From: Streptomyces vilmorinianum
GTDB lineage: Bacteria; Actinomycetota; Actinomycetes; Streptomycetales; Streptomycetaceae
Direction: 5' to 3'
DNA: 64,000 nt
Assembly (NCBI RefSeq): GCF_005517195.1
Contig: NZ_CP040244.1
Location: forward strand, 1,940,001-2,004,000
Within the stretch, counting starts at the first letter, position 1; each line of letters begins with the position of its first letter. The position numbers and the translations under genes are program-made. This document shows positions 52,773-62,222 of this stretch, piece by piece. The notes under the pieces were generated by a model. The model was not told where the DNA came from, made no database searches, and worked only from the letters and a program-made list of their open reading frames with translations.

Positions 52773-54113
52773 ATGCCGAGCAGAACCGCCGGGACCCGCC
52801 GGCCCTCCGCCGTCCGCGGCGGGGGCCGTGCTCCCGCGCCTCCGCGGCGGCCCCGCGGCGGCGGCGTACGGCGGATGTACGAGCAGGCGCGGCGCGCCTG
52901 GGACCGTCCGCTGACCGCGTACTACGTGATCCTCGGCGCCGCGCTGCTCATCACCGCCCTCGGCCTGGTGATGGTCTACTCCGCCTCGATGATCACGGCG
53001 CTGCGGTACGACCTCGTGCCCTCGTACTTCTTCCGCAAGCAGTTCTTCGCCGCGGTCCTCGGCGCGGCCCTGCTCCTGGCCGCCTCCCGGATGCCGGTCA
53101 AGCTGCACCGGGCGCTCGCGTACCCGATCCTGGTCGGCGCGGTCTTCCTGATGGTGCTCGTCCAGGTGCCGGGGATAGGGCGTGCGGTCGGCGGCAACCA
53201 GAACTGGATCTCGCTGGGCGGACCGTTCATGCTGCAGCCCAGCGAGTTCGGCAAGCTGGCGCTGATCCTGTGGGGCGCCGATCTGCTCGCCCGCAAGCAG
53301 GACATGAAACTGCTCACCCAGTGGAAGCACATGCTGGTGCCGCTGGTTCCCGGCGCCTTTCTGCTGCTCGGGCTGATCATGCTCGGCGGGGACATGGGCA
53401 CGGCGATCGTGCTCACCGCGATCCTCTTCGGGCTGCTGTGGACCGCCGGAGCCCCCACCAGGCTCTTCGTCGGGGTGCTCTCCGTCGCGGGGACGATCGG
53501 CTTCCTGCTGATCAGGACCAGCAGCAACCGGATGAAGCGATTCGCCTGCATCGGCGCCACCGACCCCGGGGGAGAGGGCGCCCCCTGTCTCCAGGCCGCG
53601 CACGGGATCTATGCTCTGGCCTCGGGCGGATGGTTCGGTTCCGGCCTGGGTGCAAGTGTGGAAAAATGGGGCCAACTACCCGAAGCGCACACCGACTTCA
53701 TCTTCGCCGTCACCGGGGAGGAACTGGGTCTGGCGGGGACGCTGTCGGTACTCGCCCTGTTCGCGGCTCTAGGCTATGCGGGTATCCGCGTGGCCGGACG
53801 CACGGAGGACCCCTTCGTGAGGTACGCCGCGGGAGGCGTGACCACCTGGATCACGGCGCAGGCCGTGATCAACATCGGTGCGGTGCTCGGCCTGCTGCCG
53901 ATCGCCGGAGTCCCGCTCCCGCTGTTCTCCTACGGAGGGTCCGCCCTGCTGCCGACCATGTTCGCCGTCGGGCTCCTCATCGCCTTCGCGCGACAGGAAC
54001 CCGCCGCGAAAGCGGCTCTGGCCATGCGGCGCCCCGGCTGGGGTAGGCGGGCCGGAGTGAGATGGAAGTCGATGCGACGGCGCGTCAAGAAGCGTCCGTC
54101 CGGAGAGCGGTGA
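52773..54113 (+). CDS. ftsW: septal SEDS glycosyltransferase FtsW
   Basis: 446 residues from ATG at 52773, with GGAGGGG 10 bases before; upstream in-frame codons lack a ribosome site. A basic, Pro/Arg-rich tail of about 45 residues precedes ten membrane helices. SEDS landmarks: GGNQNWISLG, FMLQPSEFGKLALILW, MLGGDMGTAIVL, LPEAHTDFIFAVTGEELG (catalytic Asp) and PLPLFSYGGSALLPTMFAVG. Polymerises septal glycan with the FtsI transpeptidase. The last 30 residues are strongly basic (WGRRAGVRWKSMRRRVKKR). Confidence 0.95.
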   Translation: MPSRTAGTRRPSAVRGGGRAPAPPRRPRGGGVRRMYEQARRAWDRPLTAYYVILGAALLITALGLVMVYSASMITALRYDLVPSYFFRKQFFAAVLGAALLLAASRMPVKLHRALAYPILVGAVFLMVLVQVPGIGRAVGGNQNWISLGGPFMLQPSEFGKLALILWGADLLARKQDMKLLTQWKHMLVPLVPGAFLLLGLIMLGGDMGTAIVLTAILFGLLWTAGAPTRLFVGVLSVAGTIGFLLIRTSSNRMKRFACIGATDPGGEGAPCLQAAHGIYALASGGWFGSGLGASVEKWGQLPEAHTDFIFAVTGEELGLAGTLSVLALFAALGYAGIRVAGRTEDPFVRYAAGGVTTWITAQAVINIGAVLGLLPIAGVPLPLFSYGGSALLPTMFAVGLLIAFARQEPAAKAALAMRRPGWGRRAGVRWKSMRRRVKKRPSGER

Positions 54114-54119
54114 ATTTCG

Positions 54120-55214
54120 GTGCATGTCGTACTCGCCGGTGGGGGGACCGCCGGCCACATCGAGCCCGCGCTCGCCCTCGCGGACGCCCTGCGCAGGCAG
54201 GACCCGAGCGTGGGAATCACGGCGCTCGGCACGGAGAAGGGCCTGGAGACCAGGCTCGTGCCCGAGCGGGGCTACGAGCTGGCCCTCATCCCCGCCGTGC
54301 CCCTGCCGCGCAAGCCCACCCCTGAGCTGATCACCGTCCCCGGGCGGCTGCGCGGCACCATCAAGGCCGCCGAGCAGATCCTGGAGCGCACCAAGGCGGA
54401 CTGCGTGGTCGGCTTCGGCGGCTACGTGGCGCTGCCCGGCTATCTCGCGGCCAAGCGCCTCGGGGTGCCGATCGTGGTCCACGAGGCCAACGCTCGGCCG
54501 GGCCTGGCCAACAAGATCGGCTCGCGGTACGCGGAGGGCGTGGCCGTCGCCACGCCGGACTCCAAGCTCCGGGGCGCCCGCTACATCGGCATCCCGCTGC
54601 GGCACACCATCGCCACCCTCGACCGGGCCCGGGTCCGGCCCGAGGCGCGCGCCGCCTTCGGTCTCGACCCGAATCTGCCGACCCTGCTCGTCTCCGGCGG
54701 CTCGCAGGGGGCGCGCCGGCTCAACGAGGTCGTCCAGCAGATCGCCCCGGTGCTCCAGCGCTCCGGCATCCAGATCCTGCACGCGGTCGGCCCGAAGAAC
54801 GAGCTGCCGCGTGTCGACAACATGCCCGGGATGCCGCCGTACGTCCCGGTACCGTACGTGGACCGGATGGATCTCGCGTACGCCGCGGCCGACATGATGC
54901 TCTGCCGCGCGGGTGCGATGACCGTCGCCGAGCTCTCCGCCGTCGGGCTGCCCGCCGCCTACGTCCCGCTGCCGATCGGCAACGGAGAACAGCGGCTCAA
55001 CGCCCAGCCGGTGGTCAAGGCCGGCGGTGGACTGCTCGTCGACGACGCGGAGCTTTCGCCGCAGTGGGTGCAGGCCAATGTCCTGCCCGTACTCGCCGAT
55101 CCGCACCGCCTGTACGAGATGTCCCGCGCCGCCGCCGAGTTCGGCCGCCGGGACGCCGACGACCTGCTCGTCGGCATGGTGTACGAGGCGATCGCGGCCC
55201 GCCGGAAGGCCTAG
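54120..55214 (+). CDS. murG: lipid II synthase (UDP-GlcNAc transferase)
   Basis: 364 residues from GTG at 54120, 6 bases after ftsW. Peripheral membrane GT-B glycosyltransferase that adds GlcNAc to lipid [20 protein letters not shown] is the first G loop, [13 protein letters not shown] the second; [23 protein letters not shown] and [13 protein letters not shown] form the UDP-GlcNAc site. Confidence 0.96.
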   Translation: MHVVLAGGGTAGHIEPALALADALRRQDPSVGITALGTEKGLETRLVPERGYELALIPAVPLPRKPTPELITVPGRLRGTIKAAEQILERTKADCVVGFGGYVALPGYLAAKRLGVPIVVHEANARPGLANKIGSRYAEGVAVATPDSKLRGARYIGIPLRHTIATLDRARVRPEARAAFGLDPNLPTLLVSGGSQGARRLNEVVQQIAPVLQRSGIQILHAVGPKNELPRVDNMPGMPPYVPVPYVDRMDLAYAAADMMLCRAGAMTVAELSAVGLPAAYVPLPIGNGEQRLNAQPVVKAGGGLLVDDAELSPQWVQANVLPVLADPHRLYEMSRAAAEFGRRDADDLLVGMVYEAIAARRKA

Positions 55215-55246
55215 GGCGGCAATAAGCGGAAGGCAGGAGACGCCAC

Positions 55247-56059
55247 GTGGCAGCCGGACCGACGACCGCCGAGAAGAGCGGTGAGAAGAAGCCGAAGGGG
55301 TCGTCGGAACGGCAGTCCCGGGCAGGAGGCGAGCCGGGCCGGGAATCGCGGTTGCGGGGGCCCGGCCCGCGTGTCCTGCTGATCGCGCTCGCCCTGGTCG
55401 CGATCGTGGCCGGCGGACTCTGGGCGCTCTACGGCTCCACCTGGCTCCGTGTGGAACGTGTGAAGACTTCCGGCACCCAGGTTCTGACGGTTCGTGAAGT
55501 GGAGGCGGCTGCCGCCGTACCGATCGGATCTCCGCTCGTTTCCATCGATACCGATGCGATCGAGGCGCGACTTCTGCAGAAACTGCCCCGAATCGACACG
55601 GTGGAGGTCGTCCGCTCCTGGCCGCATGGAATCGGTCTGAAAGTGACGGAACGGAAGCCGGTTCTGCTGGTGGAAAAGGGCGGAAAGTTCACCGAAGTGG
55701 ACTCCGTCGGAACCCGGTTCGCCACCGTCGACAAGGCGCCCGCCGGCGTACCGGAACTCGTTCTGGACATCGCCTCCTCGCCGAGCCTGCGCCGCTTCGA
55801 CGCGGACCGGCTGCTCCTCGAGGCCGTGGGCGTGACCACCGAACTCCCCGAGAAGATCGCCCGGGACACACGTGTCGTCAAGGTCGCCTCGTACGACTCC
55901 ATCACCCTGGAGCTCGGCGGGGGCCGCACGGTCTTCTGGGGCAGCGGTGAGGACGGTGCCGTCAAGGCCCGCGTCCTCACCGCGCTGATGAAAGCGACGC
56001 CCAAAGCGGGGCACTTCGATGTAAGCGCCCCCACCGCCCCTGCATCATCGGGCAGTTGA
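55247..56059 (+). CDS. ftsQ: cell division protein FtsQ/DivIB
   Basis: 270 residues from GTG at 55247. Charged cytoplasmic tail of about 45 residues, one membrane helix (VLLIALALVAIVAGGLWALY), a POTRA domain (STWLRVERVKTSGTQVLTVR to GIGLKVTERKPVLLV) and the beta domain. Scaffold of the FtsQLB complex. Last gene before the ftsZ promoters; a hairpin follows. Confidence 0.94.
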   Translation: MAAGPTTAEKSGEKKPKGSSERQSRAGGEPGRESRLRGPGPRVLLIALALVAIVAGGLWALYGSTWLRVERVKTSGTQVLTVREVEAAAAVPIGSPLVSIDTDAIEARLLQKLPRIDTVEVVRSWPHGIGLKVTERKPVLLVEKGGKFTEVDSVGTRFATVDKAPAGVPELVLDIASSPSLRRFDADRLLLEAVGVTTELPEKIARDTRVVKVASYDSITLELGGGRTVFWGSGEDGAVKARVLTALMKATPKAGHFDVSAPTAPASSGS

Positions 56060-56069
56060 CGCTCATCGC

Positions 56070-56097
56070 CGCTGGCCAGCGCCCTGGTTGGCCAGCG
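56070..56097 (+). terminator. hairpin between ftsQ and ftsZ
   Basis: CGCTGGCCA (56070-56078) and TGGCCAGCG (56089-56097) are perfect 9-bp arms around a 10-base loop, 10 bases after the ftsQ stop. It could separate the upstream dcw transcript from ftsZ. Confidence 0.65.
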
Positions 56098-56103
56098 CTA
56101 TGG

Positions 56104-56240
56104 GTGATCACATAGGGTGAAAAGAAAAACGGGAGGTTCGGCGTGTTCGTTGAACGTGCGCCACTTGTCGACTTAGTGTCCTGTTCGGAAGAGTCCAGCG
56201 AACAGAGACACTGGTAACCCTAAACTTCAACGTTAGGGTT
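56104..56240 (+). promoter_or_regulatory. ftsZ control region with paired GACAC motifs and palindromes
   Basis: GTGATCAC (56104-56111) is a perfect palindrome close to half-site patterns reported for BldD. GTGTC at 56176-56180 and GACAC at 56207-56211 are inverted copies of the reported WhiA core; they lie in AGTGTC+CTGTTCG / CGAACAG+A+GACACT (56175-56187 and 56199-56212), a 13-bp stem with one bulge. AACCCTAA/TTAGGGTT (56216-56223, 56233-56240) is a second perfect inverted repeat. ftsZ is known to be a WhiA/WhiB and BldD target in Streptomyces; site assignment here is inference. Confidence 0.65.
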
Positions 56241-56338
56241 TGGGTCGGCGTTTCGGACCGTCCCATCGGCATCCGTCGTCGCAGCGCGACTACCACCGCG
56301 AAGCGGCGACACGTAACTCGAGGCGAGAGGCCTTCGAC

Positions 56339-57550
56339 GTGGCAGCACCGCAGAACTACCTCGCAGTCATCAAGGTCATCGGTGTCGGCGGCGGTGGTGT
56401 CAATGCCATCAACCGAATGATCGAGGTCGGTCTCAAGGGCGTCGAGTTCATCGCGATCAACACCGACGCGCAAGCGCTGTTGATGAGCGACGCCGACGTC
56501 AAGCTCGACGTCGGCCGTGAACTCACCCGCGGCCTCGGGGCCGGGGCCAACCCGGCAGTCGGTCGCAAGGCGGCAGAGGACCACCGTGAGGAGATCGAGG
56601 AGGTCCTCAAGGGGGCCGACATGGTCTTCGTCACCGCCGGCGAAGGTGGCGGCACCGGCACCGGCGGCGCACCCGTCGTCGCCAACATCGCGCGCTCGCT
56701 CGGCGCCCTGACGATCGGTGTGGTCACCCGGCCGTTCACCTTCGAGGGTCGCCGTCGCGCCAACCAGGCGGAGGACGGCATCGCCGAGCTCCGCGAAGAG
56801 GTCGACACCCTCATCGTCATCCCGAACGACCGGCTGCTCTCGATCTCGGACCGCCAGGTCTCCGTGCTCGACGCCTTCAAGTCGGCCGACCAGGTGCTGC
56901 TGAGCGGTGTGCAGGGCATCACCGACCTCATCACCACCCCCGGCCTGATCAACCTCGACTTCGCCGACGTCAAGTCGGTCATGTCCGAGGCCGGTTCCGC
57001 CCTCATGGGCATCGGCTCCGCCCGCGGCGACGACCGCGCCGTGGCCGCCGCCGAGATGGCGATCTCCTCGCCGCTCCTGGAGGCGTCCATCGACGGCGCC
57101 CGCGGCGTGCTGCTCTCCATCTCCGGCGGCTCGGACCTCGGTCTCTTCGAGATCAACGAGGCCGCGCAGCTGGTGAGCGAGGCCGCCCACCCCGAGGCCA
57201 ACATCATCTTCGGCGCCGTCATCGACGACGCCCTGGGCGACGAGGTCCGGGTCACGGTCATCGCGGCCGGCTTCGACGGCGGCCAGCCGCCGACCCGCCG
57301 GGACAACATCCTCAGCTCGGCCTCCGCCAAGCGCGAGGAGCCGGCCCCGGCGCCGCGCGCCACCGAGCGCCCGCTCGGCGGCCTCGGCACCGTCGCCCCG
57401 CGCGACGAGCCGGCCGCCGCGCCGGCCGAGCCGGCCCCGGCGGTCAGTGAGACCCCGCTGTCGCCGGCCGCCCCGCCGGTGGTCCCGCCGGCCCGCCCGT
57501 ACCCGGACACGCAGGCCGAAGAGCTGGATGTCCCGGACTTCCTGAAGTGA
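56339..57550 (+). CDS. ftsZ: cell division GTPase FtsZ
   Basis: 403 residues from GTG at 56339 (GAGAGG upstream; N-terminus [20 protein letters not shown]). Tubulin-like protein forming the Z ladder. GTP-binding [16 protein letters not shown]7 loop [29 protein letters not shown] Pro/Ala-rich linker of about 75 residues leads to the conserved C-terminal peptide ELDVPDFLK that binds SepF. Its stop overlaps the pgeF start. Confidence 0.97.
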   Translation: MAAPQNYLAVIKVIGVGGGGVNAINRMIEVGLKGVEFIAINTDAQALLMSDADVKLDVGRELTRGLGAGANPAVGRKAAEDHREEIEEVLKGADMVFVTAGEGGGTGTGGAPVVANIARSLGALTIGVVTRPFTFEGRRRANQAEDGIAELREEVDTLIVIPNDRLLSISDRQVSVLDAFKSADQVLLSGVQGITDLITTPGLINLDFADVKSVMSEAGSALMGIGSARGDDRAVAAAEMAISSPLLEASIDGARGVLLSISGGSDLGLFEINEAAQLVSEAAHPEANIIFGAVIDDALGDEVRVTVIAAGFDGGQPPTRRDNILSSASAKREEPAPAPRATERPLGGLGTVAPRDEPAAAPAEPAPAVSETPLSPAAPPVVPPARPYPDTQAEELDVPDFLK

Positions 57551-58278
57551 TAGGGCAGCACGATCACGTGAGCGGCGCGCACTTCGCCTTCACCGACAGG
57601 TGGGGCGGGGTGAGCGCCGTTCCGTACGAGGAGCTCAACCTCGGCGGCGCGGTGGGGGACGACCCCGAGGCCGTACGGACCAACCGGACCCGCGTCGCGG
57701 AGGCGCTCGGGCTCGATCCGGCGCTGGTGGTCTGGATGAACCAGGTCCACGGCGCGGACGTCGCGGTGGTCGACGGACCGTGGGCCGCCGGAACGGACAT
57801 CCCGTCCGTCGACGCGATCGTGACGACCCGGCGCGGTCTCGCCCTCGCGGTCCTGACCGCCGACTGCGTCCCGGTCCTCCTCGCCGACCCCGTCGCCGGG
57901 GTCGTGGCCGCCGCCCACGCCGGGCGGCCCGGGATGGTCGCCGGAGTCGTACCGGCCGCCGTGAAGGCCATGATCGAACTCGGCGCCGACCCCGGCCGTG
58001 TCGTCGCCCGTACCGGCCCCGCCGTCTGCGGTCGCTGCTACGAAGTGCCCGCCGGGATGCGGGACGAGGTCGCGGCGGTCGAACCGGCCGCCTCCGCCGA
58101 GACGAGCTGGGGGACCCCGGCCGTGGACGTCGCCGCCGGAGTGCACGCGCAGCTGGAGCGGCTCGGGATCTCCGACCGGCAGGCCAGTGGGATCTGCACC
58201 CGCGAGTCGGGCGACCACTACTCGTACCGCCGCGATCGCACCACGGGGCGACTCGCGGGATATGTCTGGTTGGACTGA
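57547..58278 (+). CDS. pgeF: peptidoglycan editing factor PgeF (YlmD, laccase domain)
   Basis: 243 residues from GTG at 57547, overlapping the ftsZ stop (GTGA). Family enzymes act as zinc purine-nucleoside phosphorylase/deaminase and PgeF removes wrong amino acids from muropeptide precursors. Zinc ligands: VHGADVAVV (His), [10 protein letters not shown] (Cys), [10 protein letters not shown] (His). [12 protein letters not shown] is the usual late motif. Conserved position after ftsZ. Confidence 0.93.
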   Translation: MIGQHDHVSGAHFAFTDRWGGVSAVPYEELNLGGAVGDDPEAVRTNRTRVAEALGLDPALVVWMNQVHGADVAVVDGPWAAGTDIPSVDAIVTTRRGLALAVLTADCVPVLLADPVAGVVAAAHAGRPGMVAGVVPAAVKAMIELGADPGRVVARTGPAVCGRCYEVPAGMRDEVAAVEPAASAETSWGTPAVDVAAGVHAQLERLGISDRQASGICTRESGDHYSYRRDRTTGRLAGYVWLD

Positions 58279-58279
58279 T

Positions 58280-58999
58280 ATGACGGACCGTAAGTCGGAA
58301 CTCGCCGAGAACCTGGCGCGGGTGGAGGAACGTATCTCTGCCGCCTGCGCCGCCGCCGGGCGCAAGCGGTCGGACGTGACCCTGATCGTGGTCACCAAGA
58401 CCTACCCCGCGAGCGATGTGCGACTTCTGCACGAACTCGGCGTGCGGGACGTCGCCGAGAACCGGGACCAGGACGCGGCTCCCAAGGCCGCGGCCTGCGC
58501 GGATCTGGACCTTCGCTGGCACTTCGTCGGTCAGTTGCAGACCAACAAGGTCCGATCTGTGACGAGTTATGCGGACATCGTGCAGTCTGTCGACCGTTTG
58601 AAGCTCGTCACCGCGCTCTCGGCGGCGGCGGAGAAGGCCGGGCGCGAACTCGGCTGCCTCGTCCAGGTCGCGCTCGACGCCGAGTCGGGCGAGCGGGGCG
58701 AGAGAGGTGGCGTGGCGCCGGACGGCATCGAGGAGTTGGCCGCCGCCGTGGACGCGGCGCCAGGACTGCGGCTCGACGGACTGATGACCGTCGCGCCGCT
58801 CGCCGGCCCGTACGCGGGGCGGCAACGTGCGGCGTTCGACCGCCTGATGGATTTGTCGACTGCCCTGCGCGCGACCCGTCCGGCTGCGAACATGGTGTCG
58901 GCGGGGATGAGTGCGGACCTCGAGGAGGCCGTGGCGGCCGGAGCGACACATGTGCGCATCGGTACGGCGGTACTGGGTGTCCGTCCCAGGCTCGGGTAA
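58280..58999 (+). CDS. YggS/YlmE pyridoxal phosphate-binding protein
   Basis: 239 residues from ATG at 58280, 1 base after pgeF. PLP homeostasis protein of the alanine racemase N-terminal fold, without racemase activity in studied members. VTLIVVTKTYPASDVRLL holds the PLP Lys; DVAENRDQDAAPK, RWHFVGQLQTNKVR, GLMTVAP and VSAGMSADLEEAVAAG(A) THVRIGTAVLG follow. The usual VGENR-Q is VAENRDQD here, as in other actinobacteria. Confidence 0.94.
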   Translation: MTDRKSELAENLARVEERISAACAAAGRKRSDVTLIVVTKTYPASDVRLLHELGVRDVAENRDQDAAPKAAACADLDLRWHFVGQLQTNKVRSVTSYADIVQSVDRLKLVTALSAAAEKAGRELGCLVQVALDAESGERGERGGVAPDGIEELAAAVDAAPGLRLDGLMTVAPLAGPYAGRQRAAFDRLMDLSTALRATRPAANMVSAGMSADLEEAVAAGATHVRIGTAVLGVRPRLG

Positions 59000-59121
59000 C
59001 GTCGCGAAGCAAGTCGGACCACAGCAGAAAATATGGTCATTCCCGCCGATGGGCGGGCAGACCACGTGGATCACGGGCTTGGTGACGAGGCCGATCCACC
59101 ACAGAGCGGAGGACTCAGAGA

Positions 59122-59745
59122 ATGGCCGGCGCGATGCGCAAGATGGCGGTCTACCTCGGCCTCGTGGAGGACGATGGGTACGACGGCCGGGGGTTCGACC
59201 CCGACGACGACTTCGAACCCGAGCTGGAACCGGAACCCGAGCGCGAGCGGCGCCACCAGCCCCCGCGGCAGATCGAGCGCGAGGAGCCGGTGCGGGCGGT
59301 GCAGCCGCCCGCACCGCGTGAACCGGTCGCCGCCCGATCTGTCCCGGTACTCGCCGAGAGTGGACGTCCGGCCCGAATTGCCCCCGTGGCATCCATCACA
59401 CCCGAACGTCCGAGCCTGGAGAAGAACGCACCGGTGATCATGCCCAAGGTTGTGTCCGAGCGGGAGCCCTACCGCATCACGACTCTGCACCCCAGGACCT
59501 ACAACGAGGCCCGTACCATCGGGGAACACTTCCGTGAGGGCACCCCGGTGATCATGAACCTCACGGAGATGGACGACACCGATGCGAAGCGACTTGTCGA
59601 CTTTGCCGCCGGACTCGTCTTCGGGCTCCATGGCAGCATTGAGCGCGTGACGCAGAAGGTGTTCCTGTTGTCGCCTGCTAACGTCGATGTCACGGCGGAG
59701 GACAAGGCCCGGATCGCAGAGGGCGGATTCTTCAACCAGAGCTGA
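59122..59745 (+). CDS. sepF: cell division protein SepF
   Basis: 207 residues from ATG at 59122. N-terminal amphipathic membrane anchor [17 protein letters not shown], an acidic/basic linker (residues 25-105), and the SepF core ([67 protein letters not shown]). Anchors FtsZ to the membrane in organisms lacking FtsA and ZipA, which fits the absence of ftsA here. The 122-bp gap upstream holds no gene. Confidence 0.95.
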   Translation: MAGAMRKMAVYLGLVEDDGYDGRGFDPDDDFEPELEPEPERERRHQPPRQIEREEPVRAVQPPAPREPVAARSVPVLAESGRPARIAPVASITPERPSLEKNAPVIMPKVVSEREPYRITTLHPRTYNEARTIGEHFREGTPVIMNLTEMDDTDAKRLVDFAAGLVFGLHGSIERVTQKVFLLSPANVDVTAEDKARIAEGGFFNQS

Positions 59746-59822
59746 GAACACGAAGACCGGACGGCCCGGCCGCAAGGCCGGTCAAGCAAGAGCACGAGAG
59801 CCAGGGGAGAGGGAAGCGCGGG

Positions 59823-60113
59823 ATGGGCGTCGCACTACAGGTGGTCTACATCGCGCTGATGTGCTTCCTCATCGTGTTGATCTTCCGGTTGGTCATGGAC
59901 TACGTCTTCCAGTTCGCCCGTTCATGGCAACCCGGTAAGGCGATGGTGGTCGTTCTGGAGGCCACCTACACTGTCACCGATCCACCGCTCAAGCTTCTGC
60001 GGCGGTTCATCCCGCCGTTGCGTCTCGGGGGCGTGGCACTCGACCTGTCCTTCTTCGTTCTGATGATCATCGTCTACATCCTGATCTCCGTCGTGAGCAG
60101 CTTCGCGAGGTGA
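59823..60113 (+). CDS. YggT family membrane protein (YlmG/SepG)
   Basis: 96 residues from ATG at 59823 (GGGAGAGGGAAG upstream). Two membrane helices (LQVVYIALMCFLIVLIFRLV and LSFFVLMIIVYILISVVSSF) around TDPPLKLLRRFIPPLRLGG, the diagnostic YggT loop. In Streptomyces the protein in this place (SepG) is reported to help localise SsgB at sporulation septa. Lies between sepF and divIVA. Confidence 0.9.
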   Translation: MGVALQVVYIALMCFLIVLIFRLVMDYVFQFARSWQPGKAMVVVLEATYTVTDPPLKLLRRFIPPLRLGGVALDLSFFVLMIIVYILISVVSSFAR

Positions 60114-60168
60114 ATGTGGACGATACGGTCTTGCCGACTGCCGACGACTACGTAGAGGTGAAGAAGAG

Positions 60169-61260
60169 ATGCCGCTGACCCCCGAGGACGTGCGGAACAA
60201 GCAGTTCACGACCGTCCGCCTTCGAGAAGGCTATGACGAGGACGAGGTCGATGCCTTCCTCGACGAGGTCGAAGCCGAACTGACCCGCCTGCTCCGCGAG
60301 AACGAGGACCTGCGCGCCAAGCTGGCCGCCGCGACGCGTGCCGCCGCGCAGAACCAGCAGCAGGGCATGCGCAAGCCCCCGGAGCCGCAGGATCGTCCCG
60401 TCGGTCCCGGCGCCCCCGTGCCCGCCGCCATATCCGGACCGCCGGTCCAGCAGCAGCCCCCGCAGATGGGTCCGCCGCAGCTGCCGTCCGGTGCGCCGCA
60501 GCTTCCCGCCGGTCCTGGTGGCCACGGCCCCGGCCCGATGCAGGGTGGCCCGATGGGCCCCGGCCCCGGCCAGATGCAGGGCGGCCCCATGGGTCAGCCG
60601 ATGGGCGGCCCCATGGGGCACCCGCAGCAGCAGATGCAGCAGCCGATGCAGCAGCAGGGCCCGGGCGGGGACAGCGCCGCGCGCGTGCTCTCGCTGGCCC
60701 AGCAGACGGCCGACCAGGCGATCGCGGAGGCCCGTTCCGAGGCCAACAAGATCGTCGGCGAGGCGCGCTCGCGCGCCGAGGGCCTGGAGCGGGACGCCCG
60801 CGCCAAGGCCGACGCGCTGGAGCGGGACGCGCAGGAGAAGCACCGCGTCGCGATGGGCTCGCTGGAGTCCGCGCGCGCGACGCTGGAGCGCAAGGTCGAG
60901 GACCTGCGCGGCTTCGAGCGCGAGTACCGCACGCGTCTGAAGTCCTACCTCGAGTCGCAGCTGCGCCAGCTGGAGACCCAGGCCGACGACTCGCTGGCTC
61001 CGCCGCGGACGCCGGCCACGGCCTCCCTGCCGCCGGCGCCCTCGATGGCCTCGGCGGGCGCGGGCGCCCCGTCGTACGGCGGCAACGGCACGATGGGCGG
61101 CGGCCCGTCGATGGGCGGTGCCCCGTCCTACGGCGGCCAGCAGCAGATGTCCCCGGCGATGACCCAGCCGATGGCACCGGTCCGGCCGCAGGCGCCGCAG
61201 CCGATGCAGCAGGCGCCGGCGCCGATGCGTGGCTTCCTGATCGACGAGGACGACAACTGA
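60169..61260 (+). CDS. divIVA: polar growth determinant DivIVA
   Basis: 363 residues from ATG at 60169 (GAAGAAGAG upstream). Marks hyphal tips and branch sites. N-terminal membrane-binding part LTPEDVRNKQFTTVRLREGY and first coiled coil (VDAFLDEVEAELTRLLREN to about residue 60), a Pro/Gln/Gly/Met-rich linker of about 105 residues (GPMQGGPMGPGPGQMQGGPM), a second coiled coil (about 165-280) and a flexible tail ending MRGFLIDEDDN. Essential in Streptomyces and a Ser/Thr kinase (AfsK) substrate. Confidence 0.96.
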   Translation: MPLTPEDVRNKQFTTVRLREGYDEDEVDAFLDEVEAELTRLLRENEDLRAKLAAATRAAAQNQQQGMRKPPEPQDRPVGPGAPVPAAISGPPVQQQPPQMGPPQLPSGAPQLPAGPGGHGPGPMQGGPMGPGPGQMQGGPMGQPMGGPMGHPQQQMQQPMQQQGPGGDSAARVLSLAQQTADQAIAEARSEANKIVGEARSRAEGLERDARAKADALERDAQEKHRVAMGSLESARATLERKVEDLRGFEREYRTRLKSYLESQLRQLETQADDSLAPPRTPATASLPPAPSMASAGAGAPSYGGNGTMGGGPSMGGAPSYGGQQQMSPAMTQPMAPVRPQAPQPMQQAPAPMRGFLIDEDDN

Positions 61261-61302
61261 CGGCGGCAGGTCGCGCGATGAGCGCGTAGCCGTCGGCAGG
61301 CT

Positions 61303-61342
61303 AAAGGGCCGGGCCCCCGGGAAACCGGGGGCCCGGCCCTTT
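61303..61342 (+). terminator. terminator of the dcw cluster after divIVA
   Basis: AAAGGGCCGGGCCCCCGG (61303-61320) and its exact complement (61325-61342) form an 18-bp stem closed by a GAAA tetraloop and ending in TTT. Starts 42 bases after the divIVA stop. Confidence 0.92.
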
Positions 61343-61359
61343 GCCGTGGGCGGTGGCGG

Positions 61360-62130
61360 GTGGGCGGCGCCTGCGGCGGGCTCCTCCCCCACCCCGCCCC
61401 TTCCCGAACCGGGGCTCCGCCCCAGACCCCGGGGGAGGTTGGTGCGGGGCTCCGCCCCCACACCCCGGCGGGCGCGGCAGCTTCGCGCCGCGAGGGCTCC
61501 GCCCCCAGGCCCCGGTGGGCGCGGCAGCTTCGCGCCGCGAGGGCTCCGCCCCCAGGCCCCGGGCGGGCGCGGCAGGTTCGCGCCGCAGGGGCTCTGGCCC
61601 CAGGCCCCGGTGGGTGCGGTGGCTTTGCGTCGTGGGGCTCTGGCCGCAGGCGCTGGTGGGGTGCGGTGGCTTCGCGCTGGCGAGGCTCCGGCCCCAGGCC
61701 TTGGCGGGTGGGGGAGTTTCGCGCTGCGGGGCTGCGTGCCTGGCGGGTGCGCGGCGGCTTCGCGCCGCGGGGCTCTGGCCCTCGCCCCGGCGAGATGGGG
61801 CAGCTTCGCGCCGCGGGGCTCTGGCCCTCGCCCGGGCGAGGTGGGGCGGCTTCGCGCCGTTGGGTTCCGTACCCGCTCCGGTGGGTGGGGCGGCGTTGCG
61901 CTGGGGGGCTTCGCGCCTTGGGGGCTCAGCTCTGCGCCCGCAGGGCTTGGCGGGGTGCGGCAGCCTTGCCTCGGCAGGGGGCGGGCAGGCTCGGCGGCGC
62001 CGCGGGGGCTCTGGCCCCAGGCCCCGGTGGGTGCGGTGGCTTTGCGTCGTGGGGCTCTGGCCGCAGGCGCTGGTGGGGTGCGGCGGCTTCGCGCCGCGGG
62101 GCGGGCGCAGTCGGGGGGAGGGGGCGGCAG
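61360..62130. repeat. GC-rich minisatellite, 47-48 bp period, no gene
   Basis: About 14 imperfect head-to-tail units, each with a core like GCGGCAGCTTCGCGCCGCG then GGGCTCTGGCCCCAGGCCCC. Cores start near 61481, 61528, 61576, 61623, 61670 and 61717. The 79 bases at 61588-61666 recur exactly at 62005-62083. Plus-strand open frames of over 300 codons through the array lack a start context and repeat with the array; they are not genes. Confidence 0.88.
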
Positions 62131-62179
62131 CCCCCCGGTCTCGTCAGAGTTTCGGGGAGGGGTGGGGTGGGGGAACGGG

Positions 62180-62211
62180 AAGGCCCGGCACCGCTTCGGG
62201 TGCCGGGCCTT
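62180..62211 (-). terminator. terminator of ileS
   Basis: AAGGCCCGGCACC (62180-62192) and GGTGCCGGGCCTT (62199-62211) form a perfect 13-bp stem with a GCTTCG-type loop, 11 bases beyond the minus-strand ileS stop. Confidence 0.88.
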
Positions 62212-62222
62212 GGAGGGTGGTG

